This document shows, one piece after another, positions 26,331-39,428 of a DNA stretch of 64,000 nucleotides. A program made the translations under genes and the position numbers. The stretch comes from Neoceratodus forsteri (lineage: Eukaryota; Chordata; Ceratodontiformes; Ceratodontidae): NCBI GenBank assembly GCA_016271365.2, contig CM028130.1, positions 468,939,501 through 469,003,500 on the forward strand, written 5' to 3'. Each line of letters begins with the position of its first letter. Position 1 is the first letter of the stretch. The notes below the pieces were generated by a model. The model ran no database searches, was not told the DNA's origin, and was given only the letters and a program-made list of their open reading frames with translations.

Positions 26331-29278
26331 CATTACAACTCCCTCAGGAATGCTGCAGTACAGGGATGGTGTCACAGCCCCCTGACTACAACTTCCTCAG
26401 GGATGCTGCAGTGCAGGGACAGTATCACAGACCATGACTACCACTTTCTCAAGGATGCTGCAGTACAGGGACAGTGTCACAGCCCATGACTACTAATTCC
26501 TCAGGGATGCTACAGTGCAGGGACAGTGTCATAGCCCCTGACTAAAACTTCCTCAGGAATGCTACAGTAAAGGAATGGTGTCAAAGCCCCTGACTCCAAC
26601 TTCTTCAGGGGTGCTACTGTAAAGGGACGGTGTCAAATCCCTGACTCCAGCTTCATCACGGATGTTACAGAACAGGAATGGTGTCATAGCCCTGACTCCA
26701 ACTTTCTCAAGGATGTTACAGTACAGAGATGGTGTCACAGCCCTGACTACAACTTCCTCAGGGTTGCTACAGTACAGGGACAGTGTCACAGCCCTGACTA
26801 CAACTTCCTCAGGGATGCTACAGTACAGGGACGGTGTCAGATCCTCTGACTACAACTTCCTCATGGATGCTACAGTACAGGGACAGTGTCACCTCTGACT
26901 ACAACTTTCTCAGAGATTCTACAGTACAGGGATGGTGTCACAGCCCCTGACTACAACTTCTGCAGGGATGCTACGGTACAGAGACAGTAACACAGACCCT
27001 CACTACAACTTCTTCAGGGATGTTACACTACAGAGACGGTGACACAGACCCTCACTACAACTTCCTCAGGGATGCTACAGTACAGGCACAGCGTCACAGC
27101 CCCTCACTACGACTTACTCAGGGATGCTACAGTACAGGGATGGTGTCACAGACCCTCACAATGACTTCATCAAGGATGCTACATTACAGGAACGGTGTCA
27201 CAGCCCCTCACTACAGTATCCTCAGGGAAGCTACAGTACACAGGGACGGTGTGCAGTCCTCACTACAGCATCCTCAGGGAAGCTGCAGTACACAGACCGT
27301 GTCACAGCCCCTCACCACAGCATCCTCAGGGATGTTACAGTACAGGGATGGTGTAAAAGCCCTTGACTACAACTTACTCAGGGATACTACAGTACAGGGA
27401 CGGTGTCACAGCCCATGACTACAACATCCTCAGGCATGCTACAGTACAGGGACAGTGTCACAGCTCCTGACTACAACTTTCTCAGGGATTATGTAGTACA
27501 GGGATGGTGTCAGAGCCCGTGACTACAACTTCTGCAGGGGTGCTACAGTACAGAGAAGGTAACACAGACCCTCATTACAACTTCCTCAGGGATGCTATAC
27601 TACAGAGATGGTGACACAGACCAGCACTACAACTTCCTCAGAGATGCTACAGTACAGAGACGGTGACACAGACCTCACTACAACTTCCTCAGGGATGCTA
27701 CAGAACAGGAATGGTGTCACAGCCCCTGACTACAACTTCCTCAGGGATGCTACAGTACAGGGATGGTGTCAGCGCCGCTGACTACAACTTCCTCAGGGAT
27801 GCTACAGTACAGGGATGGTTTCACAGCCCCTGAATACAACTTCCTCAGGGATGCTACAGTACAGGGACGGTGTCACAGCCTCTGACTACAACTTCCTCAT
27901 GGATGCTACAGTACAGGGACAGTGTCAACTCTCCAGAATACAACTTTCTCAGAGATTCTACAGTACAGGGATGGTGTCACAGCCCCTGACTACAACTTCT
28001 GTAGGGATGCTACGTACAGAGACAGTAACACAGACCTCACTACACTTCTTCAGGCTGTTACACTACAGAGACGGTGACACAGACCCTCACTACAACTTCC
28101 TCAGGGATGCTACAGTACAGGCACAGTGTCACAGCCCCTCACTACGACTTACTCAGGGATGCTACAGTACAGGATAGTGTCACAGACCCTCACAATGACT
28201 TCATCAAGGATGCTACATTACAGGGACGGTGTCACAGCCCTCACCTACAGTATCCTCAGGAAGCTACTACAGTACAGGGACGGTGTCGCAGTCCTCACTA
28301 CAGCATCCTCAGGGAAGCTGCAGTACACAGACCGTGTCACAGCCCCCCACCACAGCATCCTCAGGGATGTTACAGTACAGGGATGGTGTAAAAGCCCTTG
28401 ACTACAACTTACTCAGGGATTCTACAGTACAGGGACGGTGTCACAGCCCATGACTACAACTTCCTCAGGCATGCTACAGTACAGGGACAGTGTCACAGCT
28501 GCTGACTACAACTTCCTCCGGGATTCTGTAGTACAGGGATGGTGTCAGAGCCCGTGGCTACAACTTCTGCCGGGATGCTACAGTACAGAGAAGGTAACAC
28601 AGACCCTCACTACAACTTCCTCAGGGATGCTACACTACAGAGATGGTGACACAGACCAGCACTACAACTTCCTCAGAGATGCTACAGTACAGAGACGGTG
28701 ACACAGACCCTCACTACAACTTCCTCAGGTATACTACAGAACAGGAATGGTGTCACAGCCCCTGACTAAAACTTCCTCAGGATGCTACAGTACAGGGATG
28801 GTGTCAGCGCCTGACTACAACTTCCTCAGGGATGCTACAGTACAGGGATGGTTTCACAGCCCCTGAATACAACTTCCTCAGGGATGTTACAGTACGGGGC
28901 GGTGCCACAGCCCTGACTACAACTTCCTCAGGGGTTCTTCAGTACAGGGACAGTGTCACAGACCCTCACTATGACTTTCTCAGGGATGCTACAGTATAGG
29001 GACGGTGTCACCACCCCTCACTACTACATCCTCAGAGATGCTACAGTACAGGGACACTAGTCACAGCCCCTCACTACAGCATCCTCAGGAAGCTACAAAA
29101 CAGGGACAGTGTCGCAGACCATCACTACGGCATCCTCAGGGATGCTACAGTACAGGGACAGTAGCACAGCCCCTCACTACAACATCCTCGAGGATGCTAT
29201 AGAACAGGGATGATGTCACAGCCCCTCACTACAACTTACTCAGGGAAGCCACAGTACAGGCTTGGAGTTGCAGCCTCT
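26331..29278 (+). repeat. Class B block 8, full second-position form (2948 bp)
   Basis: Landmarks lie at 26432, 27157 and 28191. It matches the block at 14879 in length and in the GGGATTATGTAG variant (near 27485), and matches S1 in TTCTTCAGGCTGTTACAC (near 28048), which S2 does not have. Confidence 0.85.
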
Positions 29279-30517
29279 CACTACTGCATCCTCAGGGATG
29301 CTACAGTACAGGGACAGTGCCACAGCCCCTCACTTTAATATTCCCAGGGATGCTAAGTACATGGACGGTGTCACAGCCCCTCACTACAACATCCTAAGGG
29401 ATGCTACAGTGCAGGGACAGTGTCACAGCCCATCACTATAATATTCTCAGGGAAGCTACAGTACAGGGACAGACTCACAGCCCCTCACTATAACATCCTC
29501 AGGGAACTACAGTACAGGAACAGTGTCACAACCCCTCAATATAACATCCTCAGAGAAGCTACTGAACAGGGACAGTGTCACAGCCCTTCACTATAACATC
29601 CTCAGGGATGCTACAGTACAGGTTCAGTGTCAGAGACCCTCATTATAACATCCTCAGGGATGCTACCGTAGAGGTACAGTGTCAGAGACCCTCACTATAA
29701 TATCCTCAGGGATGCTACACTACAGGGACAGTGTCACAGCCCCTCACTATAACATCCTCAGGGAAGCTACAGTACAGGTTCAGTGTCAGAGACCCTCACT
29801 ATAACATCCTCAGGGATGCTACGGTACAGGGACAGTGTCACAGCCCCTCACTATAACATTCTTAGGGATGCTGCGGTACAGGGACAGTGTCACAGTCCCT
29901 CACTTTAACATCCTCAGGGAAGTTACAGTACAGGGACAGTGTCAGTCCCTCACTATAACATCCTCAGGGAAGCTACAGTAAAGGGATAGTGTCACAGCCC
30001 CTCACTAAAACACCTTCAAGGATGCTAGAGTACTGGGAGTGACACAGTCCTCACTACAACATCCTCATGGATGCTACAGTACAGGGTCAGAGTCACAACC
30101 CTCACTATAATATCCTTAAGGATGCTACAGTACAGGGACAGTGTCACAGCCCTTCACTCTTACATCCTTAAGGATGCACAGTACAAGGACAGTGTCACAG
30201 CCACTTACTATAACATCCTGAGGATTGCTACAGTACAGGGACAGGGTCACAGCCCCTCACTATTACATCCTCAGGGATGCTACAGAACAGGGACAGAGTC
30301 ACAGCCCCTCACTATAACATCCTTAGGGATGCTACGGTACAGGGACAGTGTCACAGTCCCTCACTATAACATCCTCAGGGATGCTACAATACAGGGACAG
30401 TGTCACAGCCCCTCAATATGACATCCTCAGAAATGCTACGGTAGAGGAACAGTGTCACAGCCCTTCACTATACCATCCACAGGGATGCTATGGTACAGGG
30501 ACAGTGCCACAGCCCCT
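29279..30517 (+). repeat. Class A block (1239 bp)
   Basis: Second-position class A block with the marker at 30028, GCTACCGTAGAGG near 29664 and the closing ACTATACCATCCACAGGG monomer. A few bases are missing at GGATGCACAGTAC near 30171. Confidence 0.85.
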
Positions 30518-33148
30518 CATTACAACTCCCTCAGCGATGCTGCAGTACAGGGATGGTGTCACAGCCCCCTGACTACAACTTCCTCAGGGATGCTGCAGTG
30601 CAGGGACAGTATCACAGATCATGACTACCACTTTCTCAAGGATGCTGCAGTACAGGGACAGTGTCACAGCCCATGACTACTAATTCCTCAGGGATGCTAC
30701 AGTGCAGGGACAGTGTCATAGCCCCTGACTAAAACTTCCTCAGGAATGCTACAGTAAAGCGATGGTGTCAAAGCCCCTGACTCCAACTTCCTCAGGGGTG
30801 CTACAGTACAGGGACTGTGTCACAGCCTCTGACTACAACTTCCTCATGGATGCTACAGTACAGGGACAGTGTCACCTCTCCTGACTACAACTTTCTCAGA
30901 GATTCTACAGTACAGGGATGGTGTCACAGCCCCTCACTATAACATCCACAGGGATGCTACGGTACAGGGACAGTGTCACAGCCCCTCACTATCACATACT
31001 CAGAGATGTTGCGGTACAGGGACAGTCTCACAGCCCCTCACCATAACATCCTTAGGGATGCTACAGGTCAGGGACAGTGTCACTAGCCCTGACTAAAACT
31101 TCCTCAGGAATGCTACAGTAAAGGGATGGTGTCAAAGCCCTGACTCCAACTTCCTCAGGGTGCTACAGTAAAGGGCGGTGTCAAAGCCCTGACTCCAACT
31201 TCATCAGGGATGCTACAGAACAGGAATGGTGTCATAGCCCTTGACTCCAACTTCCTCAAGGATGTTACAGTACCGAGATGGTGTCACACCCCTGACTACA
31301 ACTTCCTCAGGGATGCTACAGTACAGGGATGGTGTCACAGCCCCAGACTACATCTTCCTCAAGGATGCTACAGTACAGGGACTGTGCATAGCCTCTGACT
31401 ACAACTTCCTCATGGATGCTACAGTACAGGGACAGTGTCACCTCTCCTGACTACAACTTTCTCAGAGATTCTACAGTACAGGGATGGTGTACAGCCCTGA
31501 CTACAACTTCTGCAGGGATGCTACGGTACAGAGACAGTAACACAGACCCTCACTACAACTTCTTCAGGGATTTTACACTACAGAGACGGTGACACATACC
31601 TCACTACAGCTTCCTCATGGATGCTACAGTACAGGGACAGTGTCACAGCCCTCATTACAACTCCCTCAGGGATGCTGCAGTACAGGGATGGTGTCACAGC
31701 CCCTGACTACAACTTCCTCAGGGATGCTGCAGTGCAGGGACAGTATCACAGACCATGACTACCACTTTCTCAAGGATGCTGCAGTACAGGGACAGTGTCA
31801 CAGCCCATGACTACTAATTCCTCAGGGATTTTACAGTGCAGGGACAGTGTCATAGCCCCTGACTAAAACTTCCTCAGGAATGCTACAGTAAAGGGATGGT
31901 GTCAAGCCCCTGACTCCAACTTCCTCAGGGTGCTACAGTAAAGGGCGGTGTCAAACCCCTGACTCCAGCTTCATCAGGGATGCTACAGAACAGGAATGGT
32001 GTCATAGCCCCTGACTCCAATTTCCTCAAGGATGTTACAGTACAGGGATGGTGTCACAGCCCCTGACTACAACTTCCTCAGGGATGCTACAGTACAGGGA
32101 CGGTGTCACAGCCCCTGACTACAACTTCCTCAGGGATGCTACAGTACTGGGACGGTGTCACAGCCTCTGACTACAACTTCCTCATGGATGCTACAGTACA
32201 GGTACAGTGTCAACTCTCCTGACTACAACTTTCTCAGAGATTCTACAGTACAGGGATGGTGTCACAGCCCCTGACTACAACTTCTGTAGGGATGCTACGG
32301 TACAGAGACAGTAACACAGACCCTCACTACAACTTCTTCAGGGATGTTACACTACAGAGACAGTGACACAGACCCTCACTACAACTTCCTCAGGGATGCT
32401 ACAGTACAGGCACAGTGTCACAGCCCCTCACTACGACTTACTCAGGGATGCTACAGTACAGGGATGGTGTCACAGACCCTCACAATGACTTCATCAAGGA
32501 TGCTACATTACAGGGACGGTGTCACAGCCCTCACTACAGTATCCTCAGGGAAGCTACTACAGTACAGGGACGGTGTCGCAGTCCTCACTACAGCATCCTC
32601 AGGAAGCTGCAGTACACAGACCGTGTCACAGCCCCTCACCACAGCATCCTCAGGGATGTTACAGTACAGGGATGGTGTAAAAGCCCTTGACTACAACTTA
32701 CTCAGGATACTACAGTACAGGACGGTGTCACAGCCCATGACTACAACTTCCTCAGGCATGCTACAGTACAGGGACAGTGTCACAGCTCCTGACTACAACT
32801 TCCTCAGGGATTCTGTAGTACAGGGATGGTGTCAGAGCCGTGACTACAACTTCTGCAGGGATGTTACAGTACAGAGAAGGTAACACAGACCCTCATTACA
32901 ACTTCCTCAGGGATGCTACACTACAGAGATGGTGACACAGACCAGCACTACAACTTCCTCAGAGATGCTACAGTACAGAGACGGTGACACAGACCCCCAC
33001 CACAACTTCCTCAGTGATGCTACAGAACAGGAATGGTGTCACAGCCCTGACTACAACTTCCTCAGGGATGCTACAGTACAGGGATGGTGTCAGCCCCTGA
33101 CTACAACTTCCTCAGGGATGCTACAGTACAGGCTTGGAGTTGCAGCCT
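30518..33148 (+). repeat. Class B block 9 (2631 bp), with an A island
   Basis: The shortest third-position B block: two CATGACTACC landmarks (30619, 31756) and one CACAATGACT landmark (32481). The A island lies at about 30928-31085. Confidence 0.85.
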
Positions 33149-34436
33149 CACTACTGCATCCTCAGGGATGCTACAGTACAGGGACAGTGCCACAGCCCTC
33201 ACTTTAATATTCCCAGGGATGCTACAGTACAGGGGCGGTGTCACAGCCCTCTACAACATCCTATGGGATGCTACTGTGCAGGGACAGTGTCACAGCCCAT
33301 CACTATAATATTCTCAGGAAGCTACAGTACAGGGACAGACTCGCAGCCCCTCACTATAACATCCTCAGGGAACTACAGTACAGGAACAGTGTCACAACCC
33401 CTCAATATAACATCCTCAGAGAAGCTACTGTACAGGGACAGTGTCACAGCCCCTCACTATAACATCCTCAGGGATGCTACAGTACAGGTTCAGTGTCAGA
33501 GACCCTCACTATAACATCCTCAGGGATGCTACAGTAGAGGTACAGTGTCAGAGACCCTCACTATAATATCCTCAGGGATGCTACACTACAGGGACAGTGT
33601 CACAGCCCCTCACTATAACATCCTCAGGGATGCTACAGTACAGGTTCAGTGTCGAGACCCTCACTATAACATCCTCAGGGATGCTACAGTACAGGGACAG
33701 TGTCACAGCCCCTCACCATGACATCCTCAGAGATGATGACAGTAGAGGGACAGTCTCACAGCCCCTCACTATAACATCCACAGGGATGCTATGGTACAGG
33801 CACAGTGTCACAGCCCTCACTATAACATTGTTAGGGATGCTGCTGCTGCAGGGACAGTGTCACAGTCCCTCACTATAACATCCTCAGGGAAGTTACAGTA
33901 CAGGGACAGTGTGAGTCCTCACTATAACATCCTCAGGAAGCTACAGTAAAGGGACAGTGTCACAGCCCTCACTAAAACATCTTCAAGGATGCTAGAGTAC
34001 TGGGACAGTGACACAGTCCCTCACTACAACATCCTCATGGATGCTACAGTACAGGGTCAGTGTCACAACCCCTCACTATAATATCCTTAAGGATGCTACA
34101 GTACAGGGACAGTGTCACAGCCCCTCACTCTTACATCCTTAAGGATGCTACAGTACAAGGACAGTGTCACAGCCACTCACTATAACATCCTGAGGGTTGC
34201 TACAGTACAGGGACAGGGTCACAGCCCCTCACTATTACATCCTCAGGGATGCTACAGAACAGGGACAGAGTCACAGCCCTCACTAAAACATCCTTAGGGA
34301 TGCTACGGTACAGGGACAGTGTCACAGTCCCTCACTATAACATCCTCCGGGATGCTACAATACAGGGACAGTGTCACAGCCCCTCAATATGACATCCTCA
34401 GAAATGCTACGGTAGAGGAACAGTGTCACAGCCCCT
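33149..34436 (+). repeat. Class A block (1288 bp)
   Basis: Third-position class A block leading into the rearranged region, with the marker at 33995. A local CTGCTGCTGCAGGG near 33840 replaces the usual CTGCGGTACAGGG. Confidence 0.85.
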
Positions 34437-36338
34437 CATTACAACTCCCTCAGGGATGCTGCAGTACAGGGATGGTGTCACAGCCCCCTGACTACAACTT
34501 CCTCAGGGATGCTGCAGTGCAGGGACAGTATCACAGACCATGACTACCACGTTCTCAAGGATACTGCAGTACAGGGACAGTGTCACAGCCCATGACTACT
34601 AATTCCTCAGGGATGCTACAGTGCAGGGACAGTGTCATAGCCCCTGACTAAAACTTCCTCAGGAATGCTACAGTAAAGGAATGGTGTCAAAGCCCCTGAC
34701 TCCAACTTCTTCAGGGGTGCTACTGTAAAGGGACGGTGTCAAATCCCCTGACTCCAGCTTCATCACAGATGTTACAGAACAGGAATGGTGTCATAGCCCC
34801 TGACTCCAACTTCCTCAAGGATGTTACAGTACAGAGATGGTGTCACAGCCCTGACTACAACTTCCTCAGGGTTGCTACAGTACAGGGACAGTGTCACAGC
34901 CCCTGACTACAACTTCCTCAGGGATGCTACAGTACAGGGACGGTGTCAGATCCTCTGACTACAACTTCCTCATGGATGCTACAGTACAGGGACAGTGTCA
35001 CCTCTCCTGACTACAACTTTCTCAGAGATTCTACAGTGCAGGGATGGTGTCACAGCCCCTGACTACAACTTCTGCAGGGATGCTACGGTACAGAGACAGT
35101 AACACAGACCCACACTACAACTTCTTCAGGGATGTTACACTACAGAGACGGTGACACAGACCCTCACTACAACTTCCTCAGGGATGCTACAGTACAGGAA
35201 CAGCGTCACAGCCCCTCACTACGACTTACTCAGGGATGCTACAGTACAGGGATGGTGTCACAGACCCTCACAATGACTTCCTCAAGGATGCTACATTACA
35301 GGGACGGTGTCACAGCCCCTACACCAGTATCCTCAGGAAGCTACTACAGTACAGGGACGGTGTCAGCAGTCCTCACTACAGCATCCTCAGGAAGCAGTAC
35401 ACAGACCGTGTCACAGCCCCTCACCACAGCATCCTCAGGATGTTACAGTACAGGGATGGTGTAAAGCCCTTGACTACAACTTACTCAGGATACTACAGTA
35501 CAGGGACGGTGTCACAGCCCATGACTACAACTTCCTCAGGCATGCTACAGTACAGGGACAGTGTCACAGCTCCTGACTACAACTTTCTCAGGGATTCTGT
35601 AGTACAGGGATGGTGTCAGAGCCCGTGACTACAACTTCTGCAGGTATGCTACAGTACAGAGAAGGTAACACAGACCCTCATTACAACTTCCTCAGGGATG
35701 CTACACTACAGAGATGGTGACACAGACCAGCACTACAACTTCCTCAGAGATGCTACAGTACAGAGACGGTGACAAAGACCCTCACTACAACTTCCTCAGG
35801 GATGCTAGAGAACAGGAATGGTGTCACAGCCCCTGACTACAACTTCTTCAGGGATGCTACAGTACAGGGATGGTGTCAGCGCCCCTACTTCTAACTTCCT
35901 CAGGGATGCTACAGTACAGGGATGGTTTCACAGCCCCTGAACTACAACTTCCTCAGGATGCTACAGTACAGGGACGGTGTCACAGCCCCTGACTACAACT
36001 TCCTCAGGGTTCTACAGTACAGGGACAGTGTCACAGACCCTCACTATGACTTTCTCAGGATGCTACAGTATAGGGACGGTGTCACCACCCTCACTACTAT
36101 CCTCAGAGATGCTACAGTACAGGGACACTAGTCAGCCTCACTACAGCATCCTCAGGAAGCTACAAAACAGGGACAGTGTTGCAGACCATCACCACAGCAT
36201 CCTCAGGGATGCTACAGTACAGGGACAGTAGCACAGCCCCTCACTACAACATCCTCGAGGATGCTATAGAACAGGATGATGTCACAGCCCCTCACAACTT
36301 ACTCAGGAAGCCACAGTAAGGCTTGGGTTGCAGCCTCT
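34437..36338 (+). repeat. Class B block 10 (1902 bp)
   Basis: Landmarks at 34538 and 35269, then monomers of the CACTACAGCATCC kind with GGGACACTAGTCA near 36122. It is longer than the minimal form by about eight monomers, because it also carries the tail that otherwise marks second-position blocks. Confidence 0.8.
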
Positions 36339-37660
36339 CACTACAGCATCCTCAGGGATGCTACAGTACAGGGACAGTGTCACAGCCCTCACTACAACAT
36401 CCTAGGGATGCTGCAGTACAGGGACGGTGTCACAGCCCTCACTAATATTCTCCAGGGATGCTACAGTACAGGGACAGTGTCACAGCCCTCACTATAACAT
36501 CCTCAGGGAAGCTACAGTACAGGGACAGTGTCACAACCCCTCACTATAACATCCTCAGGAAGCTACTGTGCAGGACAGTGTCACAGCCCTCACTATAACA
36601 TCCTCAGGAGCTACAGTACAGGTACAGTGTCAGAGACCCTCACTATAACATCCTCAGGGATGCTACAGTACAGGTACAGTGTCAGAGCCCTCACTATAAC
36701 ATCCTCAGGATGCTACACTACAGGGTCAGTGTCAGAGCCCTCACTATAACATCCTCAGGGAAGCTACAGTACAGGTACAGTGTCAGAGACCCTCACTATA
36801 ACATCCTCAGGGATGCTACAGTACAGGACAGTGTCACAGCCCTCACTATAACATCCTCAGGAAGCTACAGTACAGGTTCAGTGTCAGAGACCCTCACTAT
36901 AACATCATCAGGATGCTACAGTACAGGGACAGTGTCACAGCCCTCACCATGACATCCTCAGAGATGCTACGGTACAGGGACAGTGTCACAGCCCTTCACT
37001 ATAACATCCACAGGGATGCTACGGTACAGGGACAGTGTCACAGCCCCTCACTATAACATCCTCAGGATGCTGCGGTACAGGGACAGTGTCACAGTCCCTC
37101 ACTATAACATCCTCAGGGATGCTACAGTACAGGGACAGTGTCAGTCCTCACTATAACATCCTCAGGGAAGCTACAGTAAAGGGGTCAGTGTCACAGCCCT
37201 CACTAAAACATCTTCAAGGATGCTAGAGTACTGGGACAGTGACACAGTCCCCTCACAACATCCTCATGGATGCTACAGTACAGGGTCAGTGTCACACCTC
37301 TCACTATAATATCCTTAAGGATGCTGCAGTACAGGGACAGTGTCACGGCCCCTCACTCTTACATCCTTAAGGGATGCTACAGTACAAGGACAGTGTCACA
37401 GCCACTTACTATAACATCCTGAGGGTTGCTACAGTACAGGGACAGGGTCACAGCCTCCTATTACATCCTCAGGGATGCTACAGAACAGGGACAGAGTCAC
37501 AGCCCTCACTATGACATCCTTAGGGATGCTACGGTACAGGGACAGTGTCACAGTCCTCACTATAACAACCTCAGGGATGCTACAATACAGGGACAGTGTC
37601 ACAGCCCTCAATATGACATCCTCAGAAATGCTACGGTAGAGGAACAGTGTCACAGTCCTA
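36339..37660 (+). repeat. Class A block (about 1.32 kb), very rich in short C runs
   Basis: A class A block with the marker at 37226 and one or two extra monomers (GACATCCTCAGAGATGC followed by AACATCCACAGGG near 36950-37020). GCCCTCAC replaces GCCCCTCAC in most monomers, the densest such patch in the window. It ends without the CATTACAAC monomer. Confidence 0.8.
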
Positions 37661-39428
37661 CTACAACATCCTCAGGGATGCTGCAGTACAGGGACAGTAT
37701 CACAGACCATGACTACCACTTTCTCAAGGATGCTACAGTGCAGGGACAGTGTCTAGCCCTGACTAAAACTTCCTCAGGAGATGCTACAGTAAAGGGATAG
37801 TGTCAAAGCCCCTGACTCCAACTTCCTCAGGGGTGCTACAGTAAAGGGACGGTGTCAAAGCCCCTGACTCCAGCTTCATCAGGGATGCTACAGAACAGGA
37901 ATGGTGTCATAGCCCCTGACTCCAACTTCCTCAAGGATGTTACAGTACAGGGATGGTGTCACAGCCCCTGACTACAACTTCCTCAGGGATGCTACAGTAC
38001 AGGGACGGTGTCACAGCCCCTGACTACAACTTCCTCAGGGATGCTACAGTACAGGGACGGTGTCACAGCCTCTGACTACAACTTCCTCATGGATGCTACA
38101 GTACAGGGACAGTGTCAACTCTCCTGACTACAACTTTCTCAGAGATTCTACAGTACAGGGATGGTGTCACAGCCCCTGACTACAACTTCTGCAGGGATGC
38201 TATGGTACAGAGACAGTAACACAGACCCTCACTACAACTTCTTCAGGGATGTTACACTACAGAGACAGTGACACAGACCCTCACTACAACTTCCTCAGGG
38301 ATGCTACAGTACAGGCACAGTGTCACAGCCCCTCACTACGACTTACTCAGGGATGCTACAGTACAGGGATGGTGTCACAGACCCTCACAATGACTTCATC
38401 AAGGATGCTACATTACAGGGACGGTGTCACAGCCCCTCACTACAGTATCCTCAGGGAAGCTACTACAGTACAGGGACGGTGTCGCAGTCCTCACTACAGC
38501 ATCCTCAGGGAAGCTGCAGTACACAGACCGTGTCACAGCCCCTCACCACAGCATCCTCAGGGATGTTACAGTACAGGGATGGTGTAAAAGCCCTTGACTA
38601 CAACTTACTCAGGGATACTACAGTACAGGGACGGTGTCACAGCCCATGACTACAACTTCCTCAGGCATGCTACAGTACAGGGACAGTGTCACAGCTCCTG
38701 ACTACAACTTCCTCAGTGATTCTGTAGTACAGGGATGGTGTCAGAGCCCGTGACTACAACTTCTGCAGGGATGCTACAGTACAGAGAAGATAACACAGAC
38801 CCTCATTACAACTTCCTCAGGGATGCTACACTACAGAGATGGTGACACAGACCAGCACTACAACTTCCTCAGAGATGCTACAGTACAGAGACGGTGACAC
38901 AGACCCTCAATACAACTTCCTCAGGGATGCTACAGAACAGGAATGGTGTCACAGCCCCTGACTACAACTTCCTCAGGGATGCTACAGTACAGGGATGGTG
39001 TCAGGGCCCCTGACTACAACTTCCTCAGGGATGCTACAGTACAGGGATGGTTTCACAGCCCCTGACTACAACTTCCTCAGGGATGCTACAGTACAGGGAC
39101 GGTGTCACAGCCCCTGACTACAACTTCCTCAGGGGTTCTACAGTACAGGGACAGTGTCACAGACCCTCACTACGACTTTCTCAGGGATGCTACAGTACAG
39201 GGACACTAGTCACAGCCCTCACTACAGCATCCTCAGGAAGCTACAAAACAGGGACAGTGTTGCAGACCATCAGCACACGGCATCCTCAGGGATGCTACAG
39301 TACAGGGACAGTAGCACAGCCCCTCACTACAACATCCTCGAGGATGCTATAGAACAGGGATGATGTCACAGCCCCTCACTACAACTTACTCAGGGAAGCC
39401 ACAGTAAAGGCTTGGAGTTGCAGCCTCT
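37661..39428 (+). repeat. Class B block 11 (1768 bp)
   Basis: Landmarks lie at 37707 and 38387. The start is abbreviated: CTACAACATCCTCAGGG replaces the usual CATTACAACTCCCTCAGG opening, and about two monomers after the first landmark are missing compared with other blocks. Confidence 0.8.

Larger units (their letters stand above)
23092..33994 (+). repeat. 10.9-kb super-repeat, copy S3 (units of 2796, 4140 and 3967 bp)
   Basis: Unit-opening markers lie at 23092 (as GAGTGCTGGG), 25888 and 30028. The first two units match S2 closely in length and landmark order, including the variant GGGATTATGTAG (near 16030 in S2, near 27485 in S3). The third unit is the shortest of the three super-repeats, with two CATGACTACC landmarks (30619, 31756) and one CACAATGACT landmark (32481). 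Confidence 0.85.
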
